From the NCBI GenBank assembly GCA_964354135.1, contig CAYGZA010000172.1:1-14286 (forward strand): DNA of 14,286 nucleotides, in the 5' to 3' direction. The stretch is from CAYGZA01 sp964354135 (lineage in GTDB: Bacteria; Planctomycetota; Planctomycetia; Pirellulales; Thermoguttaceae). Position 1 is the stretch's first letter. Every line of letters starts with the position of its first letter. The notes beneath the pieces were generated by a model. The model saw only the letters and a program-made list of their open reading frames with translations, was not told the origin of the DNA and ran no database searches. This document shows positions 1 to 6,611 of this stretch, piece by piece. Both the position numbers and the translations under genes were made by a program.

Positions 1-436
1 ATTTCGCCTCTTGTGAATCTGGGGCGACCTGGGCCATGAACTCTTGGCTGGCCAAGGTGTTGCGCGGCGGAATCTGCGGCCTTTCCACCCAGAGTGCGGC
101 GCAGAGACTCGGCTTGACAAGGCCCTGGTCAACATCGCGTCGGGCGCGGTCCCAAGAGGGCCCGTGGCCAACAATTCCCGAGCCTTCGGCAAGCCCAACG
201 CTCTAAAGACGATGCGCCGACGATCTCGATTTCAGTTGACCAGTGGCGGCCTTGCGCAAGCCCGCTCTTAACCACCCCTTGTTGACCACCCGAAAACCGC
301 CCGCAGGGCATTCTTGTCCGCATTCAACTCCGGTCGCGATCGGACGTTGTGACTTCTTGGGCCATTTTGGCTAGCGAATCGGTTTTCTCGCCTCGCGGCG
401 CGCTCGCTGGTGGCCAACGGATGAGGGGCGGGGGAT

Positions 437-456
437 GAGAGGCGAGAGGCGAGGGC
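437..456. repeat. Short GAGAGGC tandem repeat
   Basis: The unit GAGAGGC occurs twice in direct succession (437-443 and 444-450) and is followed by a degenerate third unit, GAGGGC (451-456). The surrounding bases are also G and A rich. It may be a remnant of an interspersed purine-rich repeat, but only this copy is visible. Confidence 0.5.
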
Positions 457-530
457 GGAAAGCTCAAAGCACCTCCCTCCCGAGGCATGACGTGAGGCCA
501 AGGGGAATCGCCGGAGAAGCTTCAGGGAAC

Positions 531-552
531 CTCTGGGGAAGCTCTGGGGAAG
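531..552. repeat. Perfect 11-base tandem duplication
   Basis: CTCTGGGGAAG occurs twice back to back, at 531-541 and 542-552, with no mismatch. The second copy ends five bases before the -35 element of the proposed promoter. It could be a paired binding site for a regulator or a replication-slippage product; the sequence does not decide. Confidence 0.6.
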
Positions 553-557
553 GTTAC

Positions 558-585
558 TTGACAGCCAGCCTTGCCTTGCTAGGCT
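558..585 (+). promoter_or_regulatory. Putative sigma70-type promoter for the 809-5320 gene cluster
   Basis: A consensus -35 box TTGACA (558-563) is followed by a 16-base spacer and a weaker -10 box TAGGCT (580-585). It faces the gene cluster, and no other equally good candidate was noticed between here and the start at 809. Transcription would begin near 592. This is inferred from consensus only; planctomycete promoters are not well enough known to me to be sure. Confidence 0.4.
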
Positions 586-756
586 AAGACTGTCTTGGAT
601 GCTTTTCCCCAACGGAACTCTCTTCTGCGATCGGCACCGGGGAAACGGGCAGCGGGGTCTCTGCCGGGAGAACGCCCATGGCTGACTCGAGAGCCAACAG
701 GCGGCCTTCGCGTTTCGCACACAGTCGGCGGGACGGCCGCCGGACTTCGTCAACCT

Positions 757-774
757 CCCGGCCGTTCGGCCGGG
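757..774 (+). promoter_or_regulatory. GC-rich hairpin in the leader just upstream of the ribosome binding site
   Basis: CCCGGCC (757-763) pairs perfectly with GGCCGGG (768-774) around a GTTC loop. Three T follow, and the Shine-Dalgarno sequence lies about 20 bases downstream. It could be an attenuator-like element or an mRNA-stabilising structure. The T run is too short for a typical intrinsic terminator. Confidence 0.4.
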
Positions 775-808
775 TTTCCTGGAATCTCTTTTCACGGGAG
801 GATCAGTC

Positions 809-940
809 ATGGCACGGGAACAGTCTCTGAGGAGTCGCGGGGGAGGTAGACTAGGCCGACGTAAGGGGAGGCAGCCCTCGCCGCGATGGCGCCGGCTGGC
901 GATGCCGGAAGCGCTGGAAGTGCGGGCAGCCCCCAGGTGG
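809..940 (+). pseudogene. N-terminal export segment of the Ig-like protein, separated by a frameshift
   Basis: This is an ATG start with a good Shine-Dalgarno (GGGAGGA, 796-802). It opens a reading frame rich in Arg and Lys that ends in MPEALEVRAAP, the pattern of the planctomycete LEPR-XLL-type N-terminal motif found on large exported proteins. After about 42 codons the frame stops making sense, and the adjacent +1 frame (from about 945, reading ILEILLGALLDPF) carries on as the body of the large protein. Between them lie runs of five C (930-934) and five G (939-943), which are typical indel sites. I infer one gene of about 758 residues split either by a real mutation or by a sequencing error. 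The break point is approximate. Confidence 0.6.
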
Positions 941-971
941 GGGAATTCTGGAAATCCTCCTGGGCGCCCCC

Positions 972-3095
972 TTGCTCGACCCGTTCCTCGGGTCTTGCTG
1001 GGCCGACAGCAACCCGTTGGGCTCCGACGAATTGCCGGGCATCACCTATCGCAGCCAGAAGCGGCTCTCGGCGCTGGCGGCACTCGGGCAAGATTCCGAG
1101 GCCCTCCACACGATCCTCGGGGAGACACGACGGCTCTTGGACATTTCTCGCGTCGACAGCGCACTTGCCGACCTGTACGTGGACGTGGCCAAAACGCGGA
1201 TTGAGAAAGTGGCCGACGCCCTTTCGGACCTGGGCAGCGGGGACCTCCATTCGCGCGAGTTTTCAAGGTCGCTCTGGTGGGTGGACGAGCTGTTCACGTC
1301 GTTGGCGTTTGCCCGGGGGCTTGGTTCCGACGCACTTGGCGCCGAAGGGATGGACTTCGGCGGCTGGTGGCCTCCTTTCAACATGCCGCCCATAGCCACC
1401 GACGACTGGTTGCCGTATTTGGTCCACGACCGGCCGTTCAGCATGCCAGCCCCCGGCGCGGTGGGGAACGACACGGATGACGGGCAAATCCAGCCGCTGA
1501 GCGCTTACCCCGACGAGGGCTACACGGCCCAGGGGGGCACCTACAGCATCGAGGCCAGCGGCGCGTTCACGTACATGCCTCCGGAGTTGTGGACCGGCAC
1601 GGACTGGTTCGACTACCAGATCACCGACGGGCAGTATACCGACTGGGGCACGGTCCGCATGCTGGTAAACAATATGCCGCCTGTGGCGGTGGACGATGGG
1701 CCGTATTACGTCGGTTTCTTGGACACCGAGAATCCGCCCCCGTTGATCGTCGGTGCTCCGGGTGTGCTGTCAAATGACTGGGACCCGGACGGCGATTACC
1801 CGCTCAGCGCGGTTCTCTATTCCGACCCCTCGCACGGAACGCTGGAATACTTCAACAGCTATGGTTCTTTCAAGTACGTCCCCGACCCGGGCTTCACGGG
1901 AAACGACAGCTTCCAGTACCTGGCAAACGATGGGATCGCCAGTAGTCCTTCCGTCGGTACGGTACGGGTTACTACCTACCGGGTGGACGTGATGCTCTCC
2001 GACGGACAAATCGGCGCGGAGGTGCCCTACCCCGTCGAGGAGTCGCGGGGGGCCTTCACGGTCGCCAATAAAAACGACACCGACGGCGACGGGGTCACCG
2101 ACAACGTGGACGTCGATGGTGTCATCGCAACCCCCGCCGGTCGGGGTGAGGTGGACTTGATGCGGCTTAAGATCGCCCGGCCGTACCTGGGCTTCGAGGG
2201 GAGCGCGACCTTGACGGTTCCTTCGGGCCAGATCGTCTTGTGGCAGGAATCGACGAAGGTGAATCGCGTCCCGCTTGACGATTTTGGCGTGGTTCAGTTC
2301 ACGGCAGCCGATTTCACCGGGGAAGAAAAGGAAATGTGGGCAGAGGTGTTCTCGCCGAGTGCGTCCGTGCGCGACATGTCCATTAACCTTTCTTACCGCG
2401 CCTTGACCGACACGGCCAAGGCTACGGGTGTTTGGGTAAGTTTGGCAGCTGTGGAACATGATACGAATGCCGCCGCCGATTTGCTTGCGGCAGGTACGTG
2501 GCACGACATGTCAACTCCCCCAAAGGATGTCCTCAACACATTCGGTGGGACCGGGCTGCGACCGATCAACGCTCAAAACGGCGTCGCCAACGTGATTCTT
2601 ATGAAATATGTCATCCAACCCGCGAGCAATCAGTACGTTGCAGAAGGCGTATTTTTCGACGTGACCCAGCGGGCGCAGGGCCACCAGTGGTGGCTGGACG
2701 CATCCAACGAGGTAGTCGACCACGACTCAAAGCAGTTCGATCCGCGGAACGAGTGGCCGAACGATGACCCGTTCAACAATTCGGCAAGTAATGAGCCTGA
2801 CTCAGCCGGCGCCATGTATTTCATCGATCCACCGGGGACACCAGTGGCGCCCGAGGCTAACGAACAGCGGTACGTCATGCGCGCCAGCTACGAGACTTTC
2901 GTGCGCATGGGGATCGGTGCGGACCCGAGCGGAGACACTTGGCAAGGAAGCCGCGCTTCGGATAAGTATGAATGGCACGTTAGGCACCGTTGTCTGAACG
3001 TCAACGGTCAGTGGGAGCGGACGACCGGCAACCAGCAGGAAACGGATCTCAACGACATCGGCCCCCCGAAAATAACTCCCGGAGAAAACCCCTAA
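972..3095 (+). CDS. Large exported protein with two bacterial Ig-like (Big_9/cadherin-like) domains
   Basis: The open frame gives 707 residues from a TTG at 972, but this is probably not the true start: the export segment and ribosome binding site lie at 809 in another frame. Residues about 138-232 and 235-334 are two related domains. Each opens with MPP(I/V)A(T/V)DD, and the second contains APGVLSNDWDPDGD and FTGNDSFQYLANDG, the hallmark of Big_9/VCBS-type Ig-like repeats of surface proteins. Residues 369-383 (DTDGDGVTDNVDVDG) form an Asp-rich loop that probably binds calcium. The first 130 residues look helical, and the last 300 match no family I recognise. The role is probably extracellular or cell-surface. 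It leads a run of co-directional genes, the next starting 25 bases after its stop. Confidence 0.8.
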   Translation: MLDPFLGSCWADSNPLGSDELPGITYRSQKRLSALAALGQDSEALHTILGETRRLLDISRVDSALADLYVDVAKTRIEKVADALSDLGSGDLHSREFSRSLWWVDELFTSLAFARGLGSDALGAEGMDFGGWWPPFNMPPIATDDWLPYLVHDRPFSMPAPGAVGNDTDDGQIQPLSAYPDEGYTAQGGTYSIEASGAFTYMPPELWTGTDWFDYQITDGQYTDWGTVRMLVNNMPPVAVDDGPYYVGFLDTENPPPLIVGAPGVLSNDWDPDGDYPLSAVLYSDPSHGTLEYFNSYGSFKYVPDPGFTGNDSFQYLANDGIASSPSVGTVRVTTYRVDVMLSDGQIGAEVPYPVEESRGAFTVANKNDTDGDGVTDNVDVDGVIATPAGRGEVDLMRLKIARPYLGFEGSATLTVPSGQIVLWQESTKVNRVPLDDFGVVQFTAADFTGEEKEMWAEVFSPSASVRDMSINLSYRALTDTAKATGVWVSLAAVEHDTNAAADLLAAGTWHDMSTPPKDVLNTFGGTGLRPINAQNGVANVILMKYVIQPASNQYVAEGVFFDVTQRAQGHQWWLDASNEVVDHDSKQFDPRNEWPNDDPFNNSASNEPDSAGAMYFIDPPGTPVAPEANEQRYVMRASYETFVRMGIGADPSGDTWQGSRASDKYEWHVRHRCLNVNGQWERTTGNQQETDLNDIGPPKITPGENP

Positions 3096-3120
3096 CAGGG
3101 CATCACCGAAGGACCAGACC

Positions 3121-3825
3121 ATGAGCAGGCGTCGACTGGCTGTGGCTTTCATCTACGTATTCGTGTTGAACGCCTCGCATGCACCGGTTTCTCGCTCGGA
3201 AACTCCGAACGAAAGGTCTGATGCGCTTACGAAGCAGCTCATGTCGCCCAACGCGCGGGAGCGTCTCCGCGCTTTTGACGAGTTGATCAGGGCGCGCCGA
3301 GATGCAGTGGAAAGTCTCGTTGCCGTGGCAAGCTCCGCCGGGGAACGCGAGCACGAGGTTTCCGCGCGCGCACAAGCAATTCGCACCCTGGGAGAGTTGC
3401 GCGCGGAGGAGGGGATCGGAGTTCTCTCGCACCAACTGACGTGTTGGTTCCCGGCGCACCTGTGGCGTCGGCACCCCCTGGACCATTATCTCGCCGCATG
3501 GGCGCTCTTGCAGATCGGCCCGCCAGCGGTGCCCACCGTCCTAAGTCGTTTGAACGCCGACGTTGCTTCGGAAGAGATGAGCGTGATTGCATGGTGGTTT
3601 CACTCACTCGACGGCAGGGACCTTGGTCTCGCGCGTCTGAAATTGGCCTTGGAAGGTGGTAACGGTCTGTCGGAGAAGGGAAAGGCGAACCTCGCACGTT
3701 TGATCAAGGTGTACCAGTCGATTGACTTCAGTGACCCCGTGCAATGGCCGCGCCCGCGAACACGGTCAGACCACGCACCCGCCAACGTTGAACGCGCGAA
3801 AGAGCCAGTCAAGGAGGCAAAGTGA
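3121..3825 (+). CDS. Secreted HEAT-repeat-like protein
   Basis: This encodes 234 residues. The start has MSRRR followed by a hydrophobic stretch (about residues 6-20), a typical signal peptide. Residues about 35-110 read as paired amphipathic helices (MSPNARERLRAFDELI, ARAQAIRTLGELRAEEGIGV), and another helical pair around 120-150 includes AAWALLQIGPPAVPTVL. This is the pattern of HEAT or PBS-lyase-like scaffolds, which bind other proteins. A GAAGGA element sits just upstream of the ATG. The gene follows the Ig-like protein by 25 bases and overlaps the next start (GTGA), so it is probably part of the same transcript. The C-terminus is polar and probably disordered. No catalytic motif is visible. 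The fold is inferred from helix spacing, not from a family match. Confidence 0.75.
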   Translation: MSRRRLAVAFIYVFVLNASHAPVSRSETPNERSDALTKQLMSPNARERLRAFDELIRARRDAVESLVAVASSAGEREHEVSARAQAIRTLGELRAEEGIGVLSHQLTCWFPAHLWRRHPLDHYLAAWALLQIGPPAVPTVLSRLNADVASEEMSVIAWWFHSLDGRDLGLARLKLALEGGNGLSEKGKANLARLIKVYQSIDFSDPVQWPRPRTRSDHAPANVERAKEPVKEAK

Positions 3826-4028
3826 AGAGGAATTACAGGGAAGGGCTGGTTGGCCCCGGGCGGTTACACGTCCGGGCCAACCAGACAGCTCCGTACGTTT
3901 GGCAGGGTGACGAGAATGCCGGGGTGAGGGTACTGCAAGGCTGGACGCCGGTCACCGATGGTTCCCAGCCGCCGCAATTGGCTGGAGAGCTTTTCAATGA
4001 TGCTTTGGACCGTCAGACCTTCAACTGA
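3822..4028 (+). CDS. Small hypothetical protein, translationally coupled to the HEAT-like gene
   Basis: This is a 68-residue frame. Its GTG start overlaps the preceding stop (GTGA), with AAGGAGG at 3811-3817 upstream, a very strong ribosome binding site at slightly short spacing. Third codon positions are mostly G or C, like the neighbours, which supports translation. I do not recognise the protein. It has no signal peptide or membrane segment and contains a central AGVRVLQGWTPV stretch. A long inverted repeat (3846-3884) lies inside the first codons, so the start region could instead be an RNA element that merely happens to be open. The spacing to the next start is 33 bases. Confidence 0.5.
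   Translation: MKRNYREGLVGPGRLHVRANQTAPYVWQGDENAGVRVLQGWTPVTDGSQPPQLAGELFNDALDRQTFN
3846..3884 (+). repeat. Long near-perfect inverted repeat (about 16-bp stem)
   Basis: CTGGTTGGCCC (3846-3856) pairs perfectly with GGGCCAACCAG (3874-3884). Beyond one bulged C (3857), five more pairs form, one of them G-T (3858-3862 with 3869-3873), closing a six-base loop GTTACA. No T tract follows, so it is not a normal intrinsic terminator. It lies within the 5' part of the small coupled ORF, where it would strongly structure the mRNA between the second and fourth genes of the cluster. It may be a REP-like element or a translational or mRNA-processing signal. Confidence 0.7.
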
Positions 4029-4061
4029 TTTCTGTGTATGCATTCGCGGAGGTCTAGCGCT

Positions 4062-4562
4062 ATGATCAAGACAATAATCCTCGTACTGCTCTTGGCTCTT
4101 TACGCGGGAGCATCGCTGGCCGCCATACGCACAATTACCGGCGTGGAGGAGGACATCTGGACGGTCCTTAGCGTGGTCTATGCCGATATCAGCTCCGTCG
4201 CGAACGCTGGGCCGGCCAAGGTCGATTTTACGCTGCAAGTAAGAGCCACCTTGAGCGGTTCCTATGACGCTGCTGCGAAGCCAGTGCTGCAAGCGGAATT
4301 GCGATACGGGTTCCTCACAAGCGCCATTCCCCAGCCACCAGCCGCGAAGACGCGCGTGGTCGTGGTTCTTCGGCGGTTTCCGGATGGGCGTTATTCCGTT
4401 CCATCTGACTTCATGACCTTCATGCCGAATCGAGCCGCAATTGTCACGGTCGCGGGGTTCGACGACCCGAAGGTTGCGGAGACCATCAGCCGGCTCCGAG
4501 AACTTCGCAGCGGCAAGGCCGAGAAGGCCCCCGGTGCAGCCGGCGACATGAAGCCGAAGTAG
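4062..4562 (+). CDS. Small secreted protein of unknown function
   Basis: I chose the ATG at 4062 because GGAGG (4048-4052) lies nine bases upstream and the protein then opens with a clean signal peptide (MIKTIILVLLLALYAGASLA), probably cut after ASLA. An in-frame ATG at 4038 adds eight residues that spoil the signal. The 166-residue protein has alternating beta-rich segments (VDFTLQVRATLSG, TRVVVVLRR), a conserved-looking patch SDFMTFMPNRAAIVTV and a charged, Ala/Gly/Pro-rich tail. The order of segments resembles the next gene (a TF/TL-x-V strand, then G, then a hydrophobic strand, then an N-R-x-x-I-V/L stretch), so the two may be diverged relatives. I recognise no family. It lies 33 bases after the small ORF, in the same orientation. 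Confidence 0.75.
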   Translation: MIKTIILVLLLALYAGASLAAIRTITGVEEDIWTVLSVVYADISSVANAGPAKVDFTLQVRATLSGSYDAAAKPVLQAELRYGFLTSAIPQPPAAKTRVVVVLRRFPDGRYSVPSDFMTFMPNRAAIVTVAGFDDPKVAETISRLRELRSGKAEKAPGAAGDMKPK

Positions 4563-4600
4563 GGTCCGGCGCCCGGACCGTGGAGCAACGACGAACAGCC

Positions 4601-5320
4601 ATGCGGAAAACTGTCAGTCTCGTCACGCTCGCGATGATGCTCGGGACCGAAATGCTGGGCGCCGATCCCGAGGTGCCCACGGAACGCCTCTTGTACTACA
4701 ATCTGGTGGAAGCGGTCCTCACCACAGTGACCGGCGACGAAGGCCGGTACACTGCGACCTTTCAGGTAACGCACGTCTTCAAAGGCGATCCCGGCCTTCA
4801 TGGCAAGACGTTCGAATTCAGTGGCGGAGGAGCCGGATCGACGAACGGAAGGCCTTTCCTGCGATGGCCCATGAACATTGGCGGGAAGTCCATTTGGCTC
4901 CTCAGAAAGGAGGAAGCAGGCACCCTGACCTGGGTCGCGTTCGGCCCGCGAATGAATCGAACGCGAATCCTGATTGTGCTATCGCCCGTCATGGAAGGCT
5001 ACGAACGCACTCGCCACGACACGCCGTACGCGGACGTCTTGGCGTGGGCCAAGACGGTCGAGGCGGCCGTCAAGGCGCAGCCGGGGGAACGTTACGCAAT
5101 CTTGAGAAAGAATGCAGAAAGCCTTATCCGACCAAACGCTGTCTGGGCCTTCGCCGTAATGGCGGAGGTGGATCCGGAAGCGTCGAAGTCTCTCCTTCGT
5201 GCGATGCTGGAGCGCAAGGAGCTACCCGACTGGAAGAGAATCGGGCTCAACCGCATCCTGTCCGACCTGGAGAGGCGCCGCCAGCCAAACCCGAAGCAGC
5301 TCGAACCCCCGCCGGACTGA
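4601..5320 (+). CDS. Secreted protein of unknown function, parent of the truncated copy downstream
   Basis: The ATG at 4601 gives 239 residues opening with MRKTVSLVTLAMMLGTEMLG, a signal peptide; a GTG at 4580 in frame would add seven residues. The mature start ADPEVPTERLLYYNLVE is repeated exactly at 5530-5580. Residues about 50-110 are beta-rich (YTATFQVTHVFKGD, then a Gly-rich loop, then KSIWLLRKEEAG), a layout resembling secreted NTR/OB-like modules ('FxVxxVxKGD ... YLL'), though that is only a guess. The second half is helical with repeated Ala/Leu/Glu patterns, possibly a HEAT-like tail, and ends in a Pro-rich stretch. Neither start has a strong ribosome binding site at ideal distance, so translation may depend on coupling to the gene 38 bases upstream. 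Confidence 0.75.
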   Translation: MRKTVSLVTLAMMLGTEMLGADPEVPTERLLYYNLVEAVLTTVTGDEGRYTATFQVTHVFKGDPGLHGKTFEFSGGGAGSTNGRPFLRWPMNIGGKSIWLLRKEEAGTLTWVAFGPRMNRTRILIVLSPVMEGYERTRHDTPYADVLAWAKTVEAAVKAQPGERYAILRKNAESLIRPNAVWAFAVMAEVDPEASKSLLRAMLERKELPDWKRIGLNRILSDLERRRQPNPKQLEPPPD

Positions 5321-5346
5321 GAAACGGATCTGCGATTGTGACGCCG

Positions 5347-5453
5347 GTGGCGAGCCCACAGCTTTCGATGGCACACGGCTTCTCGATGCCGAAAGGAATC
5401 TCAACGAGGCGTGGGCGGATCCATCATTGGCTTGGTTTTGGGAGAATCAGTGA
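5347..5453 (+). pseudogene. Possible 3' remnant of an unknown gene
   Basis: Between two related secreted-protein genes, one frame reads GEPTAFDGTRLLDAER, continues through AWADPSLAWFWENQ and stops at 5453. The amino acid mix is that of a real protein end, but no start or ribosome binding site belongs to it, and the upstream part of this frame overlaps the preceding gene. It may be the tail of a gene lost in the same rearrangement that duplicated the neighbour. The evidence is only composition, so the call is weak. Confidence 0.2.
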
Positions 5454-5469
5454 AAGGGAGCTCGCACTC

Positions 5470-5676
5470 ATGTGGTTAACCAGTGCTCTCGTCATAATCG
5501 CGACGATGCTCGGTCCCGGAACGTTGGGCGCCGATCCCGAGGTGCCCACGGAACGCCTCTTGTACTACAATCTGGTCGAAACGGTCGTCACCGCCGCGAC
5601 CAACCAGCCAAGTAGGTCAGGCACCCCGTGCCTGACTGTCTTGGTTCAGCGTGAAATGGAATCCGTGGGTCGGTGA
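5470..5676 (+). pseudogene. Truncated duplicate of the secreted-protein gene at 4601-5320
   Basis: An ATG at 5470 with AGGGAG (5455-5460) nine bases upstream starts a 68-residue frame. It has a signal peptide (MWLTSALVIIATMLGPGTLG) and then the exact mature start of the upstream gene (ADPEVPTERLLYYNLVE). Bases 5525-5576 are identical to 4656-4707, while the flanking bases are only partly alike. Similarity ends around 5610 at a palindromic repeat, after which the frame reads unrelated residues (SRSGTPCLT...) to a stop at 5676, which overlaps the next gene. A full-length relative would be about 240 residues, so this copy has lost about three quarters. The good ribosome binding site means a short exported peptide could still be made. 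Confidence 0.75.
5616..5636. repeat. REP-like perfect palindrome at the truncation point
   Basis: GTCAGGCAC (5616-5624) and GTGCCTGAC (5628-5636) form a perfect nine-base inverted repeat around CCC. It sits where the truncated gene copy loses similarity to its parent, and 15 bases before the proposed start of the NPCBM gene. I recall similar GTCAGGCAC-type palindromes as interspersed repeats in planctomycete genomes. That is memory, not something this window shows, since only one copy is present. Confidence 0.65.
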
Positions 5677-6610
5677 GTTAGCGACTTTGGGGTTGACGCT
5701 CGCTGTTTGGATTCATCGCGTTGGTGCTGTAAGCGAAGGGGGAAGGTGGGCGGCGGCCCAGCCCGCGGCCTTTGGCATCGCGGCCTTCAACGACTGGGCC
5801 AAAATCCCCAGCGACTACGACGCGGTGAGCTGGACCTGTCAGCCTGGCAAGGACGGCCGCTTCCAACTCGAAGTCGGCGAGATGCGGCCCGGGGCGTCCC
5901 AACTCCGGCTCCGCGTTTGCCACACCAATGGGACCGCCAGCCAGTTCGCCTTCGACTACGAGGTGGACTCGAAAGGCAAGCCGGACATCGACGTCTTCCG
6001 CTATCGCTTGCCGTTGGACGAGGCTGTCGAGGCGTACGCGGCCGGGGACCGCGCACGGGCTGAAAAACTGGCTGGCGACATGGAACGGCGATTCTCCCAT
6101 ATCGCGGAGGTCCGGCGTAAGGCAGCCCACCTGCAGGCTTTGCTGAAGCCGTCGCCGCTTCAGTCGCTCTCGGAGATTCCTGCCAAAGATGGCTTGGTGC
6201 CCCTGTCTCGTGCCAAGTCCCGCAGTGAATCGGTAGGTTGGGGACGCCCGCTGCGAGACGAAGTGCTGATCGAACGGCCGGGCCAGTGTTTCCTACAGGT
6301 TGGGGGGCGGTTCTTCGAGCGCGGCCTCTACGCCCACGCCCCGTCGACATACCAGTGGGACTTGGGTCGCCAGTGGCAACGATTCCGCACGGCCTACGGC
6401 GTGCAGGATGGCCACGAGGGGTCGGTTGTGTTTGTGGTGCGCGGAGACGGCCGCGAGCTTTTCCGTTCGGCGGTGGTCAAGGACCACACGCTCGGAAAAC
6501 TCGACCTCGACGTCAGCGGCGTCAGCGTGCTGGAGTTGGCTGTGGAGGAAGGCGGTGATGGCGCGAACAGCGATTGGGGCGTGTGGATCTGGCCGGGATT
6601 GAGGCAATAG
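5651..6610 (+). CDS. NPCBM-domain carbohydrate-binding protein
   Basis: This encodes 319 residues from a GTG start with no clear ribosome binding site. The frame begins 15 bases after a palindromic repeat and overlaps the end of the truncated copy, so the true N-terminus is uncertain. Residues about 8-26 are hydrophobic and may be a signal or anchor. Residues 45-120 are beta-rich, 120-165 are a helical linker (LDEAVEAYAAGDRARAEKL), and residues about 187-317 are an NPCBM domain. The NPCBM signs are GLYAHAPSTYQWDLGRQWQR, VVFVVRGDGRELFRS, a strand VSVLELAVEEGGDG and the closing SDWGVWIWPGL. NPCBM modules are putative glycan-binding modules (related to CBM51). No catalytic domain is present. It lies one base before the DUF4185 gene, so the two are probably co-transcribed and act on the same glycan. 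Confidence 0.8.
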   Translation: MKWNPWVGELATLGLTLAVWIHRVGAVSEGGRWAAAQPAAFGIAAFNDWAKIPSDYDAVSWTCQPGKDGRFQLEVGEMRPGASQLRLRVCHTNGTASQFAFDYEVDSKGKPDIDVFRYRLPLDEAVEAYAAGDRARAEKLAGDMERRFSHIAEVRRKAAHLQALLKPSPLQSLSEIPAKDGLVPLSRAKSRSESVGWGRPLRDEVLIERPGQCFLQVGGRFFERGLYAHAPSTYQWDLGRQWQRFRTAYGVQDGHEGSVVFVVRGDGRELFRSAVVKDHTLGKLDLDVSGVSVLELAVEEGGDGANSDWGVWIWPGLRQ

Positions 6611-6611
6611 T

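Larger units (their letters stand above)
1..808. other. Gene-free leader region upstream of the secreted-protein cluster
   Basis: I find no convincing gene here. The short open frames lack ribosome binding sites and resemble no family I know. The stretch holds two short tandem repeats (437-456 and 531-552), a sigma70-like promoter (558-585) and a GC-rich hairpin (757-774), all listed separately. The distance from the promoter to the first start codon would give a leader of roughly 215 bases, long enough for regulation in the transcript, though I recognise no riboswitch. Confidence 0.5.

Noticed and set aside
44..271. Small plus-strand open frame in the leader
   Set aside because: It has no ribosome binding site and no recognisable motif, and it is isolated from other genes.
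3846..3884. Inverted repeat as an intrinsic terminator of the HEAT-like gene
   Set aside because: No T-rich tract follows, and co-directional genes with good ribosome binding sites continue directly downstream.
4864..5469. Long plus-strand frame leading into the truncated copy
   Set aside because: Up to 5320 it is a shadow of the secreted-protein gene in another frame, and the real start with a ribosome binding site is at 5470.
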